This document shows, piece after piece, positions 47,032-55,514 of a stretch of DNA of 64,000 bases. The notes below the pieces were generated by a model. It had not been told where the DNA came from and did not search any database. It saw nothing but the letters and a program-made list of their open reading frames with translations. Within the stretch, counting starts at the first letter, position 1. Every line of letters begins with the position of its first letter. The translations under genes were made by a program, and so were the position numbers. This DNA is from Neoroseomonas terrae (GTDB taxonomy: Bacteria; Pseudomonadota; Alphaproteobacteria; Acetobacterales; Acetobacteraceae). The stretch spans positions 62,001-126,000 of the forward strand of contig NZ_JAAEDI010000007.1 of assembly GCF_018129025.1 (NCBI RefSeq). Reading direction: 5' to 3'.

Positions 47032-48002
47032 GACGCCCGCCGACGCAGAGCGCGCAGATCGGGCAGCAGCAGAAGCAGGACGGCGATGACCGCGAAGCCG
47101 CCAAGCGGCCACATGAATATCGGCGTGCGTGGTCGCCAGGACTGCGTCGGCGCCTCGCTCGCCTCCATCGCGTCGATACGCCGGTAGATCGCGGCGAGCG
47201 CGGCGGGGTCTGCCGCATGGAAATGCGCGCCGCCCGCTGCCTTGGCGATGGCCTCGAGCGCCGGGATATCAAGTGCCGCTTCCCCTGTCGCCGCGGGGTC
47301 GCCGAGCGAGATCGTGTAGATCTTCACGCCGAGCCTCGCCGCGATCTCGGCGGCGCGCTGCGGCGGCACGCGGCTGCCGGTGTCGTTGCCATCGGTCAGC
47401 AGGATCATCAGCCGGCCCTGCACCTGCCCGCGCTCGAAGGTCCGGGCCGCGAGGCCGATGGCATCGCCGATCATCGTCTGCGGCCCAGCCATGCGCGGCG
47501 TCGTCTCGTCCAGCAACGACAGCAGCACACGGTGATCATGGGTGAAGGGGGCCAGCACGAAGGCCGCCGTGCCGAAGACGATCAGACCCAGCCGATCATC
47601 CTTGCGGCGGGCAATGAAGTCCTTGAGCACGGTGCGGGCGGCATCGAGACGGCTGACCATCGCCCCGCCCGGTTCCGCCATGTCCTGCGTTTCCATCGAG
47701 CCCGACAGGTCGAGCGCCAGCAGCACGTCCCGCCCGCCGATCTGCCGCGTGACGGGCGGTTCGATCCGCACCGGCGCGGCTGCCGCCAAGACCAGCAGCA
47801 ACCATGCCAGCGCGCCCAACAGGAGGCGCCAGGGGCTGGGTCGCGGCGCTTCCGGCGGCGGCGCGCCGTTGCCGGCGAGCCGCGTCAGGAACGGCATGCG
47901 CAGCGCGACGCTGCGTTCCCGGTAGGCCGGCAACAGGTACCGCAGGAACAGCGGCAGGGGCAGCAGCAACAGCGCCCAGGCGTGGTCAAGCGCGAGGGTC
48001 AT
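47028..48002 (-). CDS. BatA-like VWA-domain membrane protein
   Basis: A 324-residue protein with helices at 8-26 and 58-76, a VWA domain with an intact MIDAS (DLSGS at 98-102, Thr176, LTDGND further on), and a C-terminal helix (about 295-315). VWA proteins of this type are paired with MoxR ATPases as metal-dependent protein-binding partners. The ATG at 48002 lies 17 bp inside the DUF4381 gene. This is the VWA protein of the pair that keeps a full metal site. Confidence 0.88.
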   Translation of the reverse strand: MTLALDHAWALLLLPLPLFLRYLLPAYRERSVALRMPFLTRLAGNGAPPPEAPRPSPWRLLLGALAWLLLVLAAAAPVRIEPPVTRQIGGRDVLLALDLSGSMETQDMAEPGGAMVSRLDAARTVLKDFIARRKDDRLGLIVFGTAAFVLAPFTHDHRVLLSLLDETTPRMAGPQTMIGDAIGLAARTFERGQVQGRLMILLTDGNDTGSRVPPQRAAEIAARLGVKIYTISLGDPAATGEAALDIPALEAIAKAAGGAHFHAADPAALAAIYRRIDAMEASEAPTQSWRPRTPIFMWPLGGFAVIAVLLLLLPDLRALRRRAS

Positions 48003-48426
48003 GGAACCGGATCCAACGCGCAGCCGCGTCGCGCGCGCCGTCGGGGGGCGTCGCGTAGGCCATGCGCGCGATGCCTTCGGCCATCGCGGCGTCCAGGCGC
48101 GCGCGGGGCGCCGTGCGACGCAGGAACGCGGCCCAGTCGCTGCCTGCCAGCGCCGCGACGTCAGCGCGCGGCCAGGCGGCGAGCGCGGTGCGCTTGAGCA
48201 GCGCGGCCACTTCGGCAGGCGCTTCCGCCGCCCGCCATTCGCGCAGCGCCTGTCGGCGATAGGCATTCCGTCGCCAGTGCCGCCAACAACGCCAGCACAG
48301 CAACAGCGCCAACAGGCCGATCATCGCGAACAGCACGTACCACGCCGTCGTCCCCGGCCAGAACGACACCGGCGGCGGCAGGATGAGGCCGTGCATCGCC
48401 TCGCGCGATGGCGCCGCCGGGTTCAT
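47986..48426 (-). CDS. DUF4381 domain protein
   Basis: A 146-residue single-pass protein: a short N-terminal segment containing LPPPVSFWPGTTAW (typical of DUF4381), one helix (28-45), then a basic cytoplasmic helical domain. DUF4381 proteins occur between DUF58 and VWA genes in MoxR operons; the function is unknown. The ATG at 48426 overlaps the DUF58 stop by 4 bp. Confidence 0.84.
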   Translation of the reverse strand: MNPAAPSREAMHGLILPPPVSFWPGTTAWYVLFAMIGLLALLLCWRCWRHWRRNAYRRQALREWRAAEAPAEVAALLKRTALAAWPRADVAALAGSDWAAFLRRTAPRARLDAAMAEGIARMAYATPPDGARDAAARWIRFHDPRA

Positions 48427-49367
48427 GGCCCGTTCCGCCGTGGCGCCGCCGCAGCGCCCAGCATCCGCCGCAACTGCGGCGCGGCCTGTTCCTCCGTACC
48501 GATCGGCAGCAGCGGCAGTTGCACCCGCAGCCCGGCGCGCTTCAGGTCCGTCACGCGTCGCTCGTGCTGCTCCGGCACCTTCGCGCCAAGGCCGCCCTGG
48601 CCAGGGTCCAGCACGCCGACGCGGCGGCCATCGGTCGCCACGCCACGCCACGGCGCGGCCGGCAGTGCGCGCTCCAGGGGATCGGACACCGCGATCGCCA
48701 CCACGTCATTGTGGCGTGTCATCATGCCGAGCATTGCCTCGCTCTGCGCATGGGCCGCCTGCAGGTCGCTGACCAGCAGGATGAGCCAGTCATGGCCGAC
48801 CATCGCCTGCGCCGCGCGAAGGGCGGCGTTCAGCGGGTCGGGCGAGAGCGGCCGCGGCGGGGCGGCAGCCAGCGCGGCAGCGCGCCGCGCGATCGCGCCG
48901 AGGATGCGCATCACTCCATCACGGCTGCGATGCGGCCGATGTTCCTCATGCCCGTCATCGCCGAACAGCACGGCGCCGATGCGGTCACCCGCCTGCAAGC
49001 CGCGCCAGGCCGCGAGCGCCGCGGATTGCGCGATCACCGCGGTCTTGGTCGCGTGCCGCGTACCGAAGAAGGTGGCGGAGGTCAGGTTGACCACCAGCAG
49101 CGTCGGGCGGTCCCGCTCCTCGGTGAAGACGCGCGTCTGGGTGCGGCCGGTGCGCGCGCTGGCGCGCCAGTCGATCATGCGGACATCGTCGCCGGGGCGA
49201 TAGGCGCGGATCTCCTCGAACGCCAACCCGCGGCCACGGATGCGTGAGGCGCGACGCCCCGCCAGCAGGCTCGTCACCGGCTGGCTGTGCAGGAAGGAGA
49301 AACCGCGCGCCTCGTGCTGGAGGCGGATGAGGCTTTCCAGCGTCGGGACGATCCGCGCGTCCATCAC
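48423..49367 (-). CDS. DUF58 family protein
   Basis: A 314-residue cytoplasmic protein with the DUF58 signature YRPGDDVRMIDWRASAR (56-72) and a VWA-like fold after it (PTLLVVNLTSATFF; DWLILLVSDLQAAH). DUF58 proteins are regular partners of MoxR ATPases. The start is either the GTG at 49367 (GTGA overlap with the MoxR stop) or the ATG at 49364 (1-bp overlap). Confidence 0.9.
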   Translation of the reverse strand: MMDARIVPTLESLIRLQHEARGFSFLHSQPVTSLLAGRRASRIRGRGLAFEEIRAYRPGDDVRMIDWRASARTGRTQTRVFTEERDRPTLLVVNLTSATFFGTRHATKTAVIAQSAALAAWRGLQAGDRIGAVLFGDDGHEEHRPHRSRDGVMRILGAIARRAAALAAAPPRPLSPDPLNAALRAAQAMVGHDWLILLVSDLQAAHAQSEAMLGMMTRHNDVVAIAVSDPLERALPAAPWRGVATDGRRVGVLDPGQGGLGAKVPEQHERRVTDLKRAGLRVQLPLLPIGTEEQAAPQLRRMLGAAAAPRRNGP

Positions 49368-50341
49368 GCCACGGCGGTCAGCGAGATCAATCGTTCGACC
49401 GCAGCATCGGCGGTGATGCGGTCGGCATTCGCCTCATAGGACAGGATCAGCCGGTGGCGCAGCACGTCGGGCGCGATGGCGCGGACGTCGTCCGGCGAGA
49501 CGTGATCCTGCCCGGCGAGCCAGGCGTGGGCACGCGCCGCGCGGTCGATGGCGATGGAGGCGCGCGGGCTGGCGCCGACCTCGATCCAGGTGCCGAGATC
49601 CTTGTCGAGTGCCGCCGCATCGCGCGTGCCGCAGACCAGCGCGACGATATAGTCCTCGATCGCCTCGGCGACCGTGAGGCGCGACATTGCGGCGCGGGCG
49701 TCGAACACGGCCTGCTGCGGGATGGGCGCGGGCGCGTCGGGCGCGGCGCCGTGCTTCGCCTGTTCCTCACCGCGGACAAGGCGCAGGATCGCGCGTTCAT
49801 CCGCTGCCGGCGGGTAGTCCACGGCGATCTTCATCAGGAAGCGATCGAGCTGCGCCTCCGGCAGGGGATAGGTGCCTTCCTGCTCGATCGGGTTCTGCGT
49901 CGCCATCACCAGGAACAGGTCGGGCAGTTTGTGCGTCGTGCCGGCAACGGTGACCTGGCGTTCCTCCATCGCTTCCAGCAGCGCGGATTGCACCTTGGCC
50001 GGCGCGCGATTGATCTCGTCCACCAGCACGATGTTGCCGAAGACCGGGCCCTGTTCGAAGCGGAACTCGCCGGTCTTCTGCTCGTAGATCTCGCTGCCCA
50101 CGACGTCGGAGGGCAGCAGGTCAGGGGTGAACTGGATGCGCCGGAACCGCGCATCCAGATTCTTCGCCAGCGCCTTGACCGAGCGTGTCTTGGCGACGCC
50201 CGGCAGGCCCTCGACCAGCACGTTGCCGTCGGCCAGCAGGGCGATGAGCAGGCGCTCGATCACCCTGTCCTGGCCAATGATGGCCTGGCCCATGCGGGCG
50301 CGCAGCTCGGCGAAGGCTGCGCGTGGGTCGGCGACGGGCAT
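49364..50341 (-). CDS. MoxR-family AAA+ ATPase
   Basis: A 325-residue ATPase. Walker A is GLPGVAKT (45-52) and Walker B is VLVDE (105-109, Asp108/Glu109), followed by the sensor ATQNPIEQEGTYPLPEAQLDRF region typical of MoxR and a C-terminal lid domain. MoxR proteins act as chaperones that mature or insert cofactors into specific proteins together with VWA partners. The ATG overlaps the sulfatase stop by 1 bp (TGATG). Candidate clients are the sulfatase, the giant protein or the export complex (inference). Confidence 0.93.
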   Translation of the reverse strand: MPVADPRAAFAELRARMGQAIIGQDRVIERLLIALLADGNVLVEGLPGVAKTRSVKALAKNLDARFRRIQFTPDLLPSDVVGSEIYEQKTGEFRFEQGPVFGNIVLVDEINRAPAKVQSALLEAMEERQVTVAGTTHKLPDLFLVMATQNPIEQEGTYPLPEAQLDRFLMKIAVDYPPAADERAILRLVRGEEQAKHGAAPDAPAPIPQQAVFDARAAMSRLTVAEAIEDYIVALVCGTRDAAALDKDLGTWIEVGASPRASIAIDRAARAHAWLAGQDHVSPDDVRAIAPDVLRHRLILSYEANADRITADAAVERLISLTAVA

Positions 50342-51984
50342 CAGCCGCCGCCGGCGGCCGCCCCTTCCATCTGCCGCAGGATGCCATCCAGGTTGAAACT
50401 GTCCGGCCGCTGCCGTGGCGGGAACTCGCGGAAGGTCTCGAGGAACTGCCGCGCCATCGCCTGCGCAGGCACCAGCAGATAGACGCGGCTCATGAACCAG
50501 TCATTGTAGGTGTTGCTGCTCTCGTCCGCGCGCTCGTAGGGGTCCATGCGCAGGTCGAACAGCTTGGGCACGCGCAGATTGGTGAAGGGTTCACGCCACA
50601 CGCCGAAGCCGACGCCACGGTTTTCCATAAAGACGACCTTCCAGCGTTCGTAGCGCATCGCCACCATCTGGCCGTCATCGTTGAAGTAGTAGAATTCCTT
50701 GCGCGGCCCTTCCTGCGTCTGGCCGGTGATCAGCGGCAGCTGGTTGTAGCCGTCGAGATGCACCTTGTAGGTGCGCCCGCCCACCGCGAAGCCCTGCAGC
50801 AGCTTCTGCTTGATGTCCGTATCGCCCGCGGCGGCCACCAGCGTGGGGAACCAGTCGAGATTGGACACGACCTGGTTGGACACGCTGCCCGGCTGCACGC
50901 GCCCCGGCCACTTGATGGCGAAGGGTACGCGATACGCCCCTTCCCAGTTGCTGTTCTTCTCGCTGCGGAAGGGCGTCACCGCCGCATCCGGCCAGGAGTT
51001 GAAGTGCGGGCCGTTGTCGGTGCCGTAGATGACGATGGTGTTGTCGGCGATGCCGAGGTCGTCGATCTTCTGCAGGATCTTCCCCACCCATTCGTCGTGC
51101 TGGAGCATGCCGTCGGCGTACTCGTTCAGCCCGGATCGGCCGCGGAAGTTCGGCGGCACATGGGTGCGGAAGTGCATCCGCGTGGAGTTCATCCATACGA
51201 ACATCGGCTTGTTCGCCGCCTTCTGGCGATCCATGAAGTCCATGCCGGCGGCGAGGAACTCGTCATCGATCGTCTGCATGCGCTGGCGCGTCAGCGGGCC
51301 GGTATTCTCGATGCGACCGTCGGCAAAGGACTTGATGACGCCGCGCGGACCGAAGCGGCGGCGGAACTCCGGGTTGCGCGGGTAATCCTCGTTCTCCGGC
51401 TCCTCCTCGGCATTCAGGTGATAGAGGTTGCCGAAGAACTCGTCGAAGCCGTGCGCGGTCGGCAGGTGCTCGTCGCGGTCGCCCAGGTGGTTCTTGCCGA
51501 ACTGCCCGGTCGCGTAGCCCATCCCCTTCAGGATGGTCGCGATGGTCGGGTCTTCCGCCTGCATGCCGGCGGCGGCACCCGGCAGGCCGACCTTCGACAG
51601 TCCGGTGCGCGCGGTGCACTGGCCCGTGATGAAGGCGGACCGGCCGGCGGTGCAGGATTGCTCGGCGTAGTAGTCGGTGAAGGCCATGCCCTCGTTGAAG
51701 ACGCGATCGATATTGGGCGTGCGGTAGCCCATCAGGCCACGCGACCAGTAGCTGATGTTCGACTGCCCGACATCGTCGCCCCAGATGACGATGATGTTGG
51801 GCTGCCGGGCGGCCGCGGCTGGCGCCGCCGGCGCCTGTGCCGGAGCGGCCGGGGCTGCCGGCGGTGTCGCGGGGCGCGTCTGCGCCTGCGCCTGCGCCAT
51901 CTGCGTGCCGGCGCCGAGCGAGGCCGCCCCGCCGAGCAGCATGTTGCGCCGGTTCACTCGGCTTGCTGTGTCACGCTCGTTCAT
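50341..51984 (-). CDS. Arylsulfatase (formylglycine-dependent), Tat-like leader
   Basis: A 547-residue type I sulfatase hydrolysing sulfate esters in the periplasm or outside. The leader RVNRRNMLLGGAASLG is twin-arginine-like, followed by an Ala/Pro linker (32-60). Metal ligands Asp70-Asp71 (WGDDVGQ), the formylglycine site CTAGR with Cys111, KNHLGDR and the TDNGPH metal site are all present, so it should be active once Cys111 is oxidised. A good AGGAGA ribosome site precedes the ATG at 51984, which overlaps the SUMF1 stop by 4 bp. Confidence 0.94.
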   Translation of the reverse strand: MNERDTASRVNRRNMLLGGAASLGAGTQMAQAQAQTRPATPPAAPAAPAQAPAAPAAAARQPNIIVIWGDDVGQSNISYWSRGLMGYRTPNIDRVFNEGMAFTDYYAEQSCTAGRSAFITGQCTARTGLSKVGLPGAAAGMQAEDPTIATILKGMGYATGQFGKNHLGDRDEHLPTAHGFDEFFGNLYHLNAEEEPENEDYPRNPEFRRRFGPRGVIKSFADGRIENTGPLTRQRMQTIDDEFLAAGMDFMDRQKAANKPMFVWMNSTRMHFRTHVPPNFRGRSGLNEYADGMLQHDEWVGKILQKIDDLGIADNTIVIYGTDNGPHFNSWPDAAVTPFRSEKNSNWEGAYRVPFAIKWPGRVQPGSVSNQVVSNLDWFPTLVAAAGDTDIKQKLLQGFAVGGRTYKVHLDGYNQLPLITGQTQEGPRKEFYYFNDDGQMVAMRYERWKVVFMENRGVGFGVWREPFTNLRVPKLFDLRMDPYERADESSNTYNDWFMSRVYLLVPAQAMARQFLETFREFPPRQRPDSFNLDGILRQMEGAAAGGG

Positions 51985-52946
51985 GCTGGCTCTCCTGGAT
52001 GGGCCGTGTGTCGCGTCACGCAGCGGAAGCCGATATGGCTCATGCCGCTGTCGATCATCTGTGCGTGCCGTGCCGCCGGGCGGTAGCGCCGGCAATAGGA
52101 TGGCGCGCAGAGGAAGGACCCACCCTTCACCACCTTGCGCGGGATGCGGATGGTCGGCTGGGCAGGGTCGTAGCTGGCTTCGATCGCCGCGGCGCGGCCG
52201 CCGCCGCAGCATGCCGGCGCCGTTGCATCCGGCTGATGGCGCGGGGCGAACCAATCCGTGGTCCACTCCCAGACATTGCCGCACATCTCGTACAGGCCGT
52301 AACCATTCGGCGGGAAGCTGCGCACGGGGCAGGTGCGGTCGAACCCGTCCGTGGCGAAGTTGCGCCATGGGAAAGGGCCCTGCCAGGTGTTCGCCATGTG
52401 CACGCCGCCCGGGGCGAGTTCCGCGCCCCAGGCGAATTCGGCGCCGTCGAGACCACCGCGCGCGGCGTATTCCCACTCGGCCTCGGTCGGCAGAGACTTA
52501 CCGGCCCAGGACGCGAAGGCCTCGGCATCGCGATAGGCGACTTGCACGACGGGATGATCCTCGCGCCCGGCGATGTCGCTGCCGCCACCTTCCGGCCGGC
52601 GCCAGCAGGCGCCGGGCACCCAACGCCACCAGTTGCGAAAGTCAGACGTATCGACCGGCCCATCGGTCATATGGAAGACAAGGCCGCCAGGCTGAAGCAT
52701 GTCGCGCATCGCGCCCGGGTACATCGCTGGATCCAGCGGCTCCTCGGCGACGGTCACGTAGCCGGTGGCCTCGATGAAGGCCGCGAACTCGCCATTCGTG
52801 ACGCAGGTATCATCCATCACCAGCGCCGCAACCTCAGTCGGGTGGGCGGGCCGCTCTTCTGCGTAGTGACGATCAGAGCCCATCAAGAACGTGCCGCCGC
52901 AAATTCCGATGGGCACAGGGCGGTGATCGCTGGCGAGGCTATCCAC
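51981..52946 (-). CDS. Formylglycine-generating enzyme (SUMF1/FGE)
   Basis: A 321-residue protein that oxidises the sulfatase active-site cysteine to formylglycine. The FGE-sulfatase fold is clear: GTFLMGSD at 19-26, LPTEAEWEYAARGG at 152-165, NGYGLYEMCGNVWEWTTDWF at 214-233, and KGGSFLCAPSYCRRYRPAAR at 274-293. Both copper/redox cysteines (Cys280, Cys285) are present, which separates true FGE from look-alikes. No signal peptide is visible, so it acts in the cytoplasm. It uses a GTG start with AGGA 7 bp before. It is the first gene of the long minus-strand run and coupled to the sulfatase. Confidence 0.93.
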   Translation of the reverse strand: MDSLASDHRPVPIGICGGTFLMGSDRHYAEERPAHPTEVAALVMDDTCVTNGEFAAFIEATGYVTVAEEPLDPAMYPGAMRDMLQPGGLVFHMTDGPVDTSDFRNWWRWVPGACWRRPEGGGSDIAGREDHPVVQVAYRDAEAFASWAGKSLPTEAEWEYAARGGLDGAEFAWGAELAPGGVHMANTWQGPFPWRNFATDGFDRTCPVRSFPPNGYGLYEMCGNVWEWTTDWFAPRHQPDATAPACCGGGRAAAIEASYDPAQPTIRIPRKVVKGGSFLCAPSYCRRYRPAARHAQMIDSGMSHIGFRCVTRHTAHPGEPA

Positions 52947-53220
52947 TGCTCCATCCTACCAGTCGCGGATGACCCACTGAGCGCGCATGATGTCTGGGGC
53001 GCACGACAGATGCAACCACGCGTTGTTTTGTTTCGTGCGCGGCCGACGCCCGTCTGGGTTGGCCAAACCTGCTGGTCCCCGGACGCCGGCGGTGCGGTAC
53101 GAGTGAGGCCGTCTCGCTTCCGATCTAACTGATGGCGGATCCTCTTTCGCGATAGGGAGTTAGGGTTGTTCGCGGGGAGCCGGGCGCTACTGACCTGGCC
53201 GAATGAGCGCGACAAGTACG
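52947..53220 (-). promoter_or_regulatory. Upstream region of the sulfatase/MoxR/export gene run
   Basis: About 270 bp with more A/T than its surroundings; it should hold the main promoter. A 10-codon open frame (ATG at 52988, MRAQWVIRDW, stop TAG at 52956-52958) ends just before the ribosome site of the FGE gene, so it could be a translated leader, or chance. No terminator-like hairpin is evident. Confidence 0.35.
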
Positions 53221-53604
53221 CTACGGAAATCGCGCGGCCACCAAGGTTGCGAGCCGCGCGTCTCTGGATGCGACCTCCCGCAGCGTGTCTTTTTGGCCCC
53301 GGAGCCGAATGACCCCGTCATCCCGGAACACCGGCACGTTCCGGGTATGGAGCGGTCGGGTCGGGCCGCGCAGGTCGTCCGTCCCCGCCACGATGCTGAC
53401 CAGGCTCCGCTCCCAGGGCTGCCACAGCAGGCCCTCGGGCATGTCGAGGTAGTCGGCGATTTGCGCACGCGCCGTCACCGGCAGCGCCTTAGGCCGCCAA
53501 AAATATCCAACAGGTGGAGAAGCCGGCTTCGCGGACAACAATCGACAACGCGCAAGCCACAACTGGCAAAGGACAACCCTCGGAACTCCGGGAACAATCA
53601 ACAC
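53221..53604 (-). CDS. Hypothetical protein, possibly a remnant
   Basis: An open frame of 127 codons with a GTG start. The last 90 residues (from FWRPKALPVTARAQIADYLD through RNVPVFRDDGVIRLRGQ) have protein-like composition; the first 35 look less convincing. I do not recognise a family. There is no good ribosome site. It sits between the sulfatase operon and the recombinase element and may be a truncated gene. Confidence 0.3.
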   Translation of the reverse strand: MLIVPGVPRVVLCQLWLARCRLLSAKPASPPVGYFWRPKALPVTARAQIADYLDMPEGLLWQPWERSLVSIVAGTDDLRGPTRPLHTRNVPVFRDDGVIRLRGQKDTLREVASRDARLATLVAARFP

Positions 53605-53729
53605 GCCCTGCCATCAAGGCATGCCGGGAACAACGAGGTAGCCACCGCAGGAGCCGGGCAAGCTCCTTGCCGGTCGATGTTGGAGACGGCCGATCGCCGT
53701 TCCTTCCGCTAGCTTTGGCTTCTCCACCG
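53513..53729. repeat. 217-bp segment bounded by 12-bp inverted repeats
   Basis: GGTGGAGAAGCC at 53513-53524 and its exact complement at 53718-53729 bound a segment partly overlapping the start of the doubtful open frame. The interior carries several ACAAC words (53538-53580). It could be a miniature inverted-repeat element, a binding-site cluster, or chance. No target duplication is seen. Confidence 0.3.
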
Positions 53730-53777
53730 CCCTGCACCGACGTACGCCCAAACTGGAAGGGCCGCCGGGCAAGCTCG

Positions 53778-54365
53778 TCAGGACGCGATTCGTGCTTCCT
53801 TCAGCGTCTCAACGGTCACCGGATCGAGGACGATCCGCGTGTTGAGATTGATAGCCGCCACCGCATCGGCGATGTCAGCGCGCTCCCGACGAGCCGCCGC
53901 CTTCTTCTCGGCGATATGCTCGTACCGGAGCGTGTCCACCAAGGGCAGCGAGACGGTCTCGCTGCCATAGAGGTCATGGCCCGAGGCGACGCGCTGCTTC
54001 GACATGGTGATGTCCGAAACCATGATGGCAAGTGTCTCGGCCGCGTCCTGCCCCTTGCCGGCCTTCTCGGTGACGACCGTGAGCTTCTTCTCGATCGCCT
54101 CCAGCCGTGCCCGGCGGGTCAGCAGGTCGTCAAGGCCGCTCTGAGCATTGGCGGCGCCGATCCGGCCACGGATGGCGTAGTGCGCAGCCAGCAGGGCCTC
54201 GAACTTCTCCATCGCGTCATCGAAGGCCTGCATCGCGCGTCCCGCCGCGGCGACCGGATCAGGGGCGTGAATAGAGATGGACGCCTTCGGCTCGAGGTTG
54301 AATTCATTCGCCGCATCCAATGCGGCGCGGGCCAGATCGGCGGCCCGCTTGAGAGTGACTTCCAT
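53778..54365 (-). CDS. Hypothetical helical protein (195 aa)
   Basis: A 195-residue, mostly helical, charged protein with no signal or membrane segment. A long helix pair spans about 40-110 (RAMQAFDDAMEKFEALLAAH; RRARLEAIEKKLTVVTEK), followed by YGSETVSLPLVDTLRYEHIAEKKAAARRERAD and a C-terminal VLDPVTVETLKEARIAS. I do not recognise the family; the composition suggests a phage- or element-borne protein. The ATG at 54365 is chosen because upstream codons (to 54428) look non-coding. Confidence 0.6.
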   Translation of the reverse strand: MEVTLKRAADLARAALDAANEFNLEPKASISIHAPDPVAAAGRAMQAFDDAMEKFEALLAAHYAIRGRIGAANAQSGLDDLLTRRARLEAIEKKLTVVTEKAGKGQDAAETLAIMVSDITMSKQRVASGHDLYGSETVSLPLVDTLRYEHIAEKKAAARRERADIADAVAAINLNTRIVLDPVTVETLKEARIAS

Positions 54366-54958
54366 GGTGGCGATCCTGACGACGAAGATGCGGGACAGTC
54401 CTTTCCCGAAGACGCCGAGCAGCGGCATCGTCAGCCGCTCCGCGCGGTGGGAAAGGTCCAGCGTCTGACGCGGCCGGGCTACGGCAGCGTTCGGTCTCTT
54501 GGGTGCAGCTCAGAGGCCCGCGAATGTGTTGTGCGGAAGCGCGCGGAGAGCAGCAGCGACATTCACCAGCGGCCCTCCTTCAGAGCTCGGATCGCCACTC
54601 GATTGCGGCGAGGGGCGGGCGGATATCACCGGGAACTGCCTGAGGTCAACAGAATCCGTCACCATGGACCGACGGGTTGACCGTCAGGGCTGACACCGAC
54701 TCGAATGCCGCGGCACTGCAGCTTGTGATTGAAATGGACGTCGCATTGGCGGCCGTCAACGCAGAGGATCACGGGCTGCGAAGACAGTTCGGACGACAGC
54801 ACCGCGCGCATTGGACCCTCTCACCAGGTGGGCCGGCAGCCTCAATGCGCCATCGCTCGCGGAGCCTTTCAACTGGTCCACCGGGGCTCGCACGCTCCAA
54901 CCTGCCCAGCTGAGCGATTCCCGCGCCGGCCCGAAGGTCGTGACGCTGCAATGGGCCT
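54366..54958. other. Stretch without a convincing gene
   Basis: About 590 bp. A short plus-strand frame from 54677 (LTVRADTDSNAAAL, VIEMDVALAAVNAEDHGL) and a second frame from 54811 have protein-like stretches but no ribosome site, and could be the two halves of a decayed small gene. Nothing else is recognised. The left end of the recombinase element may lie here. Confidence 0.4.
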
Positions 54959-55162
54959 ATGGCCGAGCCCCTGCCAGACCGAGTCTACCACGATTCGCCC
55001 GACGACGAACGCGCTGCTGCGTCCGCCGCCCGGCCGGATCGCGACGACGCGTCTGCGCAGAACGCCCTGCTGATCGACCTGGTCCGCGCCCTGGCGCGGC
55101 AGGCGGCCGCAGACGCGTGGGGTGAGGCCACCCAACCCAGAACCTCGGAGCCTTACCCGTGA
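54959..55162 (+). CDS. Small hypothetical protein upstream of the excisionase
   Basis: A 67-residue charged protein (MAEPLPDRVYHDSPDDERAA, then a helix NALLIDLVRALARQAAADAW). Its stop overlaps the GTG of the excisionase gene by 4 bp (GTGA), the same coupling used throughout this element, which argues that it is real. No family recognised. Confidence 0.5.
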   Translation: MAEPLPDRVYHDSPDDERAAASAARPDRDDASAQNALLIDLVRALARQAAADAWGEATQPRTSEPYP

Positions 55163-55368
55163 GCACCACCATCACCTCGTCCCGCCGGGCCGGGCGTCAT
55201 TCCACGTCGTGCCTGCTGAGCGTCGCGGCCATCGCCGAGCGCCTGGACGTCTGCGAGCGCACCGTCCGTCGCCTGATCCAGGCCGGCCATCTCAAGCCGC
55301 TGCGCGTCGGCCGCTGCCTCCGCATCAGCGAGGAGGACCTGCAGACCTACATGGCCGGCTGCCGCTAG
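55159..55368 (+). CDS. Excisionase-like helix-turn-helix protein
   Basis: A 69-residue DNA-binding protein of the excisionase/MerR-like HTH_17 family: LLSVAAIAERLDVCERTVRR forms the helix-turn-helix, then LIQAGHLKPLRVGRCLRISE forms the wing, and EEDLQTYM ends it. It would bend DNA at the attachment region and set the direction of the recombinases that follow. It starts with GTG overlapping the upstream small gene. Confidence 0.85.
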   Translation: MSTTITSSRRAGRHSTSCLLSVAAIAERLDVCERTVRRLIQAGHLKPLRVGRCLRISEEDLQTYMAGCR

Positions 55369-55514
55369 GCAGCCGTCGAGTCCACTAGAGTCCATGTAGT
55401 TCCTCAACATTGGCGGCCATCGTGACTGCGTAGGACGCGATATCCACTACGCTACACGGAAGACGCAGTCACGTTTGTCTATCCCGCCACACTAAGGATA
55501 CAAAGGATCCCGAC
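55369..55514. promoter_or_regulatory. Dyad-rich region between excisionase and recombinases
   Basis: An 11-bp perfect inverted repeat (55421-55431 and 55463-55473, CGTGACTGCGT and its complement) encloses a competing 6-bp pair, GCGTAG at 55428-55433 and CTACGC at 55447-55452. TCCACTA occurs at 55381 and 55443, and GAGTCCA twice near 55379-55394. This fits excisionase or recombinase arm sites, an attachment site, or alternative RNA hairpins before the first recombinase. Confidence 0.5.

Noticed and set aside
54366-55158. tRNA gene as the integration target
   Set aside because: I looked for a tRNA-like cloverleaf next to the recombinase element on both sides and did not find one by eye.
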